Shown: one piece after another, positions 35,585 to 41,761 of the stretch
How positions within the stretch are numbered: the stretch's first letter is position 1
Layout of the letters: every line of letters starts with the position of its first letter
Assembly (NCBI GenBank): GCA_022565235.1
Contig: JADFJW010000003.1
Span: 1 to 41,761 of the forward strand
Length of the DNA stretch: 41,761 nt
Source of the DNA: Nanobdellota archaeon
GTDB lineage: Archaea > Nanobdellota > Nanobdellia > Woesearchaeales > GW2011-AR4
Direction of reading: 5' to 3'
The notes under the pieces: model-generated
Told to the model about the DNA's origin: nothing
Seen by the model: the letters and a program-made list of their open reading frames with translations, nothing else
Database searches by the model: none
Program-made: the position numbers and the translations under genes

Positions 35585-35760
35585 GCGCTGGTGGTCTAAT
35601 GGTTATGACTCGAGCCTTCCAAGCTCGGTATCTGGGTTCGAAACGATCTTTTCCGTGAATTGCGAGCGAACTCGCTTCGCTCGTCGCGGGTAACCGTAAA
35701 AGCTCGACCAAAATCGGGCTTTTCCTACGGAAAAGAACGATGAAAGTCCCAGCCAGCGCA
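35585..35760 (+). tRNA. tRNA-Gly(UCC) with 104-nt intron 35643-35746 in the T-loop (59/60)
   Basis: Removing the intron gives GCGCTGGTGGTCTAATGGTTATGACTCGAGCCTTCCAAGCTCGGTATCTGGGTTCGAATCCCAGCCAGCGCA, a perfect cloverleaf. TATA-like aaatttataaa about 27 nt upstream. Confidence 0.93.
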
Positions 35761-35779
35761 TTTTAATTAATACTTAAAA

Positions 35780-36220
35780 ATGGGAACTATAATTATATTC
35801 ATCTGGATATGGGCGGCTATGGTAGCAAATGGATTCTGGGAAGCATATGTAGAGGGTAAGCGTGCATGGGATGAAGGAAAGCTTGGATGGAAGATAAAGA
35901 CAAAAAAGCGCGTATGGCTGACAGCATACCATTTCTGGTTGTTTTTTGTTATGTGGCCATTGCTTTTAACATTGCCATTCATAATTTTTGGGTTTGATTT
36001 AAAATTACTGGGTATTTTATTAAGTGCATTTTTTTCGGGATTAATAATCGAAGACCTAACTTGGTTTATTGTAAATCCAGTCTTTAAACTAAAGCATTTT
36101 AATTCGAATTATGTCGAATGGTATCCTTGGTTAAAAATAGGAAAGTTTGAAATGCCTCTTTATTATTTAATTGCTTTAATTCTTAGTATTGTTTCCTGGT
36201 ATTTTTTGTGGAGTCAATAA
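35780..36220 (+). CDS. Small integral membrane protein
   Basis: About four hydrophobic segments; stop abuts the next gene's ATG. Confidence 0.6.
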   Translation: MGTIIIFIWIWAAMVANGFWEAYVEGKRAWDEGKLGWKIKTKKRVWLTAYHFWLFFVMWPLLLTLPFIIFGFDLKLLGILLSAFFSGLIIEDLTWFIVNPVFKLKHFNSNYVEWYPWLKIGKFEMPLYYLIALILSIVSWYFLWSQ

Positions 36221-36922
36221 ATGCTAAGCATAATTATTCCAACGTTAAACGAAGAAAAGTATCTGCCTAAACTATTGAAGAGCATCAAGAGCCAAACGTT
36301 CAAGGATTATGAAATTATAGTTGTAGATAATGGTTCCAAGGATAAAACAAGAACGATTGCTAAAAAATTCGGCTGTAAGGTCGTTAAAGGCGGAAATCAC
36401 CCCAGTATCTCCAGAAATAAAGGTTCAAGGAAAGCAAAGGGAAATTTATTATTGTTCATGGATGCCGATTGCGCAATCCATAAAGATTTCTTAAAAAATG
36501 CGATAAATGAAATCAAAACCAAAAATTTAGACGTTGCTGGGTGCAAGGTGATGCCATTAAGCAGCAGGATTGATGATAACATAGCCTTCTTCATTTTTAA
36601 TTCATGGATTACAGCCACACAGCTTTTCTATGCGAATGCATCCGGGCATGGAATTTTTTGCAATAAAAAATTACACAATAAAATAAAAGGCTTTAATGAA
36701 AATATCAAGCTATCCGAAGATATGGATTACTGCAAAAGGGCAAATAGGATAGGCAAGTTCAGAATTTTAAAATCAACTATTATCCATACATCTACAAGAA
36801 GATTTGATTGCTATGGAAGATTTAATACTTATCTTAAATTACTGCTGTCAGCGTTCTACAGGCCGATCTTTGGGGAAATTAAGTCAAATATTTTCAACTA
36901 CGGATTCAATTATAAGAAATGA
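36221..36922 (+). CDS. GT2-family glycosyltransferase
   Basis: LSIIIPTLNEEKYLPKLLKSIKSQTFKDYEIIVVDNGSKDKT; FMDADCAIHKDFL. Confidence 0.9.
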   Translation: MLSIIIPTLNEEKYLPKLLKSIKSQTFKDYEIIVVDNGSKDKTRTIAKKFGCKVVKGGNHPSISRNKGSRKAKGNLLLFMDADCAIHKDFLKNAINEIKTKNLDVAGCKVMPLSSRIDDNIAFFIFNSWITATQLFYANASGHGIFCNKKLHNKIKGFNENIKLSEDMDYCKRANRIGKFRILKSTIIHTSTRRFDCYGRFNTYLKLLLSAFYRPIFGEIKSNIFNYGFNYKK

Positions 36923-39900
36923 CTAAACCCTCAAGCTGACAACTTGAGAAATTCCATGCTCATTCATGGAAATTCCATACAGGCTGTCGGCTTCAGATAT
37001 CACGGCATCATTGTGGCTCATAATCAGATATTGCGCGTTATCAGAATACTTCCTTATTAATTTTGCAAATTTCTCTGAGTTATGCTTATCGAGAGCAGCG
37101 TCTACCTCGTCCAGTACATAGAAGGAAGCTGGCTCATGCTCCTGTATGGCAAAAATAAAGGCTAAAGCCGTCATGGTTTTTTCTCCTCCGGACAAGCTTC
37201 GGATATCCAGGAATTTGCTTCCGGTGATCTTGACATTTATCCTGACACCAGCCTCAAAAGGATTCTCTTCATTCTCAATTACCAAATTTGCATCCCCTTT
37301 AGTAGTTAGCATGGAAAAGAATTTCTTAAAGTTTTCATTAACAACCTCGAATACTCTCATAAATATGTCCTTTTTTTTGCTCTCTATTTCCTGCATCATC
37401 TTAAGCACATCTTCTTTTTCCCTGCCTAGGCTGTCTTTCTTCCCAAGCAGCTCATTGTATTGTTTCTCCACTTCTTCATAAATTTCCAAAGCCCTCATGT
37501 TTACAGAGCCTATTTGTTCCCTCATATTTTCAAATTTCTTTATTTCATATTTGAACTGATCCTCATTTTTGCTCAAATCTAGCTTAATGCCTTCATATTG
37601 CTGGAATTCCATATTCAGCCCGGAAAGTATCGATTGCAGCTCCGCCATCTTTAACGACAGCGTATTTGCCCTTACTTCAACCCTCCTGCTGTCATCCTGC
37701 CTGTTATTCATCGTAGCCTGGTTTCTCTGAATCTCATGGTCGATCTCTGATCTTTCATGAAATAAGCTCTTAAACTTTGCATAGAACTCCTGGGCCATGC
37801 CTTCTTTCTTCTTCAGCTCTATATCTTTTTCTTTGACCTCATCACTTAAAGCCTTTAGCTCTTCGTTGAAATCCTCATTGTCTTTCTCAAGTTGATTGAT
37901 TATCTTGTCAGTCTTTTCGAGCTCATTTTTGTAGATGTCTTCTGCCTGTACATCTATGTTCTTTATCTCGGAATCAATCCTTATTAAGCCTTCATCCAGT
38001 TCCTTCAGCTTTTCTTCAAAAGCATTCAGTTCTGCTATCAAAGTGGGGTTGCTTAACTGTGCTATGCTGCTCCTTAATTTCTGTTTTTCTGTCTTAATTG
38101 CCGCAAGTCCGCTGTTAAGGGTGTTAATCTTTTCCTGTACAAGCCTTATTTTTTCAACAATCCCCTTTTCATGCTTTTGCAAGATCTCTTTTTTCTCTTT
38201 TGAAGCCTCCAGATCCGAAGCTTCAAGATGCAATGATTTTTCCATCTTTATTATCTCCCCCTCTAAGGTAGCTTTTTTAGTCCTTAAAGAGGCTATTGAT
38301 TCCTCGTTTTGCAGCCTTGTTTCCTCCAAAACATCAATTGTAGTTTTTAGCTCCTTAATTTCTTTCTCGTATTTTTCTATTTCCATTGCAATATCCTGTT
38401 CCTTGAAGCCCATGCTGTGCTTCCTCTTCAGCCTAAAGCCTCCGACCATTGCCCCCTTTCTTTCCGCTAAGTCGCCATCCAGGGTAACATACCTTGCCTT
38501 GCCAATGCCCAATCTTCTTGCAACATCTATGTTGTCTACGACGATAGTATCGGAAAAAACATATTCAAAGATTTTTTTGAATTTGCCGTCGAATGATACA
38601 AGACTTATGGCCGTGCCATGGGCCCCGTTTGACTTAGAAACCTTTTTTATTTCCGCACTGGCTGGATTTGATTTGATTTTATTTAATGGCAGGAAAGTTA
38701 CAACACCTAATCTGTTTTCTTTCAGATATTTGATGCACTCTGATGCTATTTTATCGTCTTCCACAATTATGCTTTTGAGTTTCTGTCCGGCAGATATCTC
38801 CAATGCCAAAGAATATTTTGATGGCACGTTTCCAAGCTCTGCAACTGTCCCGTAAATTCCCGGCTTTTCTTTTTTAAGGTTCAGTATCCTTTTAATCGCT
38901 ACATCAGCATAGCTTAATTCCCTGGTACCTAATTGTTTGGCCTTTAATTTTGCAAGCTCTTCATCTGCACTATACACCTTTTTCCTTGTATTAGACAGCT
39001 GCATAGCCATGGAGGAATCCTCCTCCAGTGTTTTATTAAGCTCCAATGTTGATTTTTTGAACTCATCCCTCTTATTTTTTACTTCTTCGACTTTTTTCTT
39101 GTTTTCTTTCTCTATATCCAGCACCTTGTTTATCTGGGCATCTATTGTGCTTACTTCATGCATTATCCTGTCATTTTCCCTTATCAGGTTATGCTGTTGC
39201 TCTCTTGTTGATTGCACTTCTTTCTCAATTTTTTCAGATCTTTTCTCAATCTCTTCAACTTGCGCCTCTATATCCGCAATGTTGTCAAGCTTGTACTTCC
39301 CCCTAAACTCCTGTATTTTCTTGGTTATTAACCTACGCTCTTTTTGTTTTTCAGAAATATCTTTCTTCATGTTTTCCTTATCTGTTTCCAGCTGCTTTAT
39401 CTTGTCCTCTATCTCTCCGGCGCCTTTCTTTAGGTCATTTTTCCTGTTGTTTAGCTTGACTATCTCATTCTTTATCGTATCTATCCTGGCATTGTCCTTG
39501 GTGACCCCTATTTTCAGCGATTCAACTTCCTTGTTGAGTCTAACTTGTTCTACTTCCCCTTTCTGCTCTATTTCTTCGTTTATCTGCTCAATCTGGCTTC
39601 TTTTTTCCAGGTTAAGCTGGTTTAGATTGCTGATTTTCTGGTTGATTCCGCTTAACTCCTGGTTAGTTTCATCTAAATTTTTTTGCAATTCGTTTTTTTC
39701 TTTTTCCTTCTTGTCAATCTGCAGCTTTAAATAAGAGGCCTTGTTCTGCTTTATCCTGTCATTCATGTCCTTGTATTTTAACGCCTGGTCCCTGTCTTTC
39801 TTAAGCTCTTTAAGGTATGTATGCCTTTCTGCAAGAACTATTTCTGACTCTTTAAGCCTCTCATCAACCTTTTGCAGCTCTAATAAGGCCTTGTGCTTCT

Positions 39901-40462
39901 TTTCCTCATAAACAGAGATTCCGGATATTTCTCCTATTAAATCACGCCTTTGGTCAGGATGCATCTCCACAAATTTTACTATATCTCCCTGCAGGATTAT
40001 GTTGTAGCCATCCGGGTTTATTTTCGCTATAGCCAGCAGATCAAGGATTTCCTGCCTGGTCCTTGTTTCATCATTTATCTTGTAGACTGACTGGCCGCTC
40101 TGCTTTACAATCCTGGTAATTTTTACTTCAGCATCTTCTGTTGGAAATGTTTTTTTGCTGTTGTCAAAGAAAATAGAGACTTCTCCTTGCTTAGCTGGCT
40201 GTTTTGATTTGCCGCCGTTGTAGATTAAGTTAGATGCCTTCTCAGCCCTTAACGATTTTGCAGAACTCTTTCCCAAAACAAAGCATAAAGCATCAAGGAC
40301 ATTACTTTTTCCGGAGCCATTCGGCCCAAGAATGCAATTAAAGTTGTCATTAAATAGAATCTCAGTATGCTTTGCAAAACTCTTGAAGCCGTTCATCACA
40401 ATCTTATTTATTTTTGTGCCTTTTCGCTGTACTACTACCTGTTGCTGCGTTTGCTCTTCCAT
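36923..40462 (-). CDS. smc: Chromosome segregation protein SMC
   Basis: NGFKSFAKHTEILFNDNFNCILGPNGSGKSNVLDALCFVLG; coiled coils and hinge; LSGGEKTMTALAFIFAIQEHEPASFYVLDEVDAALD. Confidence 0.97.
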   Translation of the reverse strand: MEEQTQQQVVVQRKGTKINKIVMNGFKSFAKHTEILFNDNFNCILGPNGSGKSNVLDALCFVLGKSSAKSLRAEKASNLIYNGGKSKQPAKQGEVSIFFDNSKKTFPTEDAEVKITRIVKQSGQSVYKINDETRTRQEILDLLAIAKINPDGYNIILQGDIVKFVEMHPDQRRDLIGEISGISVYEEKKHKALLELQKVDERLKESEIVLAERHTYLKELKKDRDQALKYKDMNDRIKQNKASYLKLQIDKKEKEKNELQKNLDETNQELSGINQKISNLNQLNLEKRSQIEQINEEIEQKGEVEQVRLNKEVESLKIGVTKDNARIDTIKNEIVKLNNRKNDLKKGAGEIEDKIKQLETDKENMKKDISEKQKERRLITKKIQEFRGKYKLDNIADIEAQVEEIEKRSEKIEKEVQSTREQQHNLIRENDRIMHEVSTIDAQINKVLDIEKENKKKVEEVKNKRDEFKKSTLELNKTLEEDSSMAMQLSNTRKKVYSADEELAKLKAKQLGTRELSYADVAIKRILNLKKEKPGIYGTVAELGNVPSKYSLALEISAGQKLKSIIVEDDKIASECIKYLKENRLGVVTFLPLNKIKSNPASAEIKKVSKSNGAHGTAISLVSFDGKFKKIFEYVFSDTIVVDNIDVARRLGIGKARYVTLDGDLAERKGAMVGGFRLKRKHSMGFKEQDIAMEIEKYEKEIKELKTTIDVLEETRLQNEESIASLRTKKATLEGEIIKMEKSLHLEASDLEASKEKKEILQKHEKGIVEKIRLVQEKINTLNSGLAAIKTEKQKLRSSIAQLSNPTLIAELNAFEEKLKELDEGLIRIDSEIKNIDVQAEDIYKNELEKTDKIINQLEKDNEDFNEELKALSDEVKEKDIELKKKEGMAQEFYAKFKSLFHERSEIDHEIQRNQATMNNRQDDSRRVEVRANTLSLKMAELQSILSGLNMEFQQYEGIKLDLSKNEDQFKYEIKKFENMREQIGSVNMRALEIYEEVEKQYNELLGKKDSLGREKEDVLKMMQEIESKKKDIFMRVFEVVNENFKKFFSMLTTKGDANLVIENEENPFEAGVRINVKITGSKFLDIRSLSGGEKTMTALAFIFAIQEHEPASFYVLDEVDAALDKHNSEKFAKLIRKYSDNAQYLIMSHNDAVISEADSLYGISMNEHGISQVVSLRV

Positions 40463-40494
40463 AATAACAAATCCATTGGTTAATTATATTTAAA

Positions 40495-40521
40495 GGTTTT
40501 GAAAATCAAGATTTTCAAACC
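40495..40521. promoter_or_regulatory. Palindrome at the upstream edge of the smc promoter
   Basis: GGTTTTGAAAATC-aa-GATTTTCAAACC (12 bp with one bulged T) adjoining TATA-like CCTTTAAATATAA (minus strand). Confidence 0.45.
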
Positions 40522-40651
40522 CCAAGAAAAATTCCATGTTTCCGCTGTGTTTTTGATTTTTATAAATTTGGCGAGAAAAAACTACACTTTGGTTTGCCTA
40601 ATATTAATTAGTTTCAATCGCTAAGGGACAAAATAAAATTATGTTCAGAAA

Positions 40652-40951
40652 TCAAGAAAGTATATCATCTAATTTCTTTCTAACCATTTCTTCAATTTTT
40701 TTATTAAAACTACTACCCATAGATGGAACTTTTCCTTCCCAATTAACTTGACCTTCTCTTAAAGTAACCTGACCTTCAGTGTTGCCTCCCATAATCTCCA
40801 TACTATAATCCATTCTTGTATGTTCGGGATTCCAACTTTGTAGGGGTTTCCTTATATTATCAGCATGTTGTCTTAGAAAATCTAAAAAACTATTATCTAT
40901 TCTTCTGTACGCTTCCTCTGTTGTCAAGCTATGCTGATATTCTATTATCAT
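40652..40951 (-). CDS. Small protein resembling the polyhydroxyalkanoic-acid system/PHA granule-region family
   Basis: IEYQHSLTTEEAYRRIDN...MDYSMEIMGGNTEGQVTLREGQVNWEGKVPSMGSSFNKKIEEMVRKKLDDIL resembles the PHA_gran_rgn pattern. Confidence 0.5.
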   Translation of the reverse strand: MIIEYQHSLTTEEAYRRIDNSFLDFLRQHADNIRKPLQSWNPEHTRMDYSMEIMGGNTEGQVTLREGQVNWEGKVPSMGSSFNKKIEEMVRKKLDDILS

Positions 40952-41089
40952 AGTTTTGTTGAAAAATATCTATTTTATAAACCTTCCCAATTGCCTCTAC
41001 GAGACTTTGGATTTTTCGGACTTTGTCCCTCAGGTCACCCATAAGGAATTAGTCATAAGTTCTCAAGAAATCAGCTTCTCAAAAGTTTT

Positions 41090-41761
41090 TTATGCAGCTA
41101 ATTTCTTCCCTAATTTTTTATAGGGGGTACTGTCTATAATCCACTTGCCAGCAAATGGCCTGTCCAAATCGGAAATAACCAGGTAAAGAAGATGCATTGA
41201 AATGACCATGGACAAAATCATTATGACGTGCACCCATACATTGGAAATTGACATTAATGCGAAGCCAAGAGTCAGTACAATTGACATAAATATTATTAAT
41301 GCTTTCAATCTAGGTGGTAATTCTTCATTACTCAGATTAATGCGCTTAGTTCTGAAAGTTGTTACATCTGCTATTTTTGCGACTATTGCTCCTAATGCTA
41401 CTTGATCCGATTCATTATTAATTTTTATCTTGTGTGTGGTTTCCATAATCTGGTAAAGCTCTTTTGAAGTATCAGAATCAACAGTCTTGGATAAATCACT
41501 CATAGCAGGAAATTCTTTATTTACGACAGAATCAACATACCCATATAACGATTTTTTCATTCTTGCGACAATGTTTTTATTTCCATCAAGGTATACAAGA
41601 AAATCCCTGATATCCTCAAGTGAATTAATTTCTAGCTCTATGGTTTCTGATAAAGACCCATAACGATTTAACACATCTATTAACAAAAAACCTAGTAATA
41701 TAGCATATAACACTCCAAAAACAGTAAAGAAAACACCCCACGCCGATAAATCATTTTCTAT
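41090..41761 (-). CDS. Membrane protein, possibly DUF4239-like (5'-truncated by window edge)
   Basis: Frame stays open to the window end (IENDLSAWGVFFTVFGVLYAILLGFLLIDV...); two further TM helices near the C-terminus. Confidence 0.55.
   Translation of the reverse strand: MENDLSAWGVFFTVFGVLYAILLGFLLIDVLNRYGSLSETIELEINSLEDIRDFLVYLDGNKNIVARMKKSLYGYVDSVVNKEFPAMSDLSKTVDSDTSKELYQIMETTHKIKINNESDQVALGAIVAKIADVTTFRTKRINLSNEELPPRLKALIIFMSIVLTLGFALMSISNVWVHVIMILSMVISMHLLYLVISDLDRPFAGKWIIDSTPYKKLGKKLAA

Noticed and set aside
37935-39734. Long plus-strand ORFs (306 and 265 aa) antisense to smc
   Set aside because: Ser/Phe/Leu-rich shadow ORFs produced by the Lys/Glu-rich coiled-coil codons on the opposite strand.
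40624-41030. 9-bp inverted repeat AGGGACAAA / TTTGTCCCT flanking the 99-aa gene
   Set aside because: Short arms about 400 bp apart with no target-site duplication or transposase; plausible by chance.
1-41761. CRISPR arrays, transposons, prophage or toxin-antitoxin islands
   Set aside because: No regularly spaced direct repeats, cas genes, transposases, integrases or phage structural genes were seen.

Overview
The window is gene-dense and AT-rich, and looks archaeal, probably a small-genome DPANN-type lineage (inference from Nre, deoxyhypusine synthase, archaeal TATA/BRE-like boxes, BHB-intron tRNAs and a TadA/TadC-type pilus operon). Gene content includes a partial secreted repeat protein with a coiled-coil partner, a free-standing NFACT-R protein, two tandem HIT-fold proteins, a prepilin peptidase, deoxyhypusine synthase and a GH1 glycosidase. 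It also includes glycosyltransferases, an Lrp-like regulator with a 2H phosphoesterase, panB-coaBC, S12-S7, MscS, MetG and a T2SE/T2SF operon. Further along are a large TIM-barrel protein, Nre, Fic, a DHH phosphoesterase and SMC. The strongest unusual signals are: (1) two tRNAs, Tyr(GUA) and Gly(UCC), each interrupted in the T-loop at 59/60 by a structured intron with near-identical bulge-helix-bulge geometry, Tyr having a second anticodon-loop intron; (2) in both T-loop introns, one arm of the splicing helix has a competing local partner; (3) a ~230-nt multi-hairpin candidate ncRNA upstream of panB; (4) two adjacent HIT proteins that have both lost the catalytic histidine; (5) several other multi-hairpin or palindromic intergenic elements. 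Everything here was read by eye; no database search or folding software was run.
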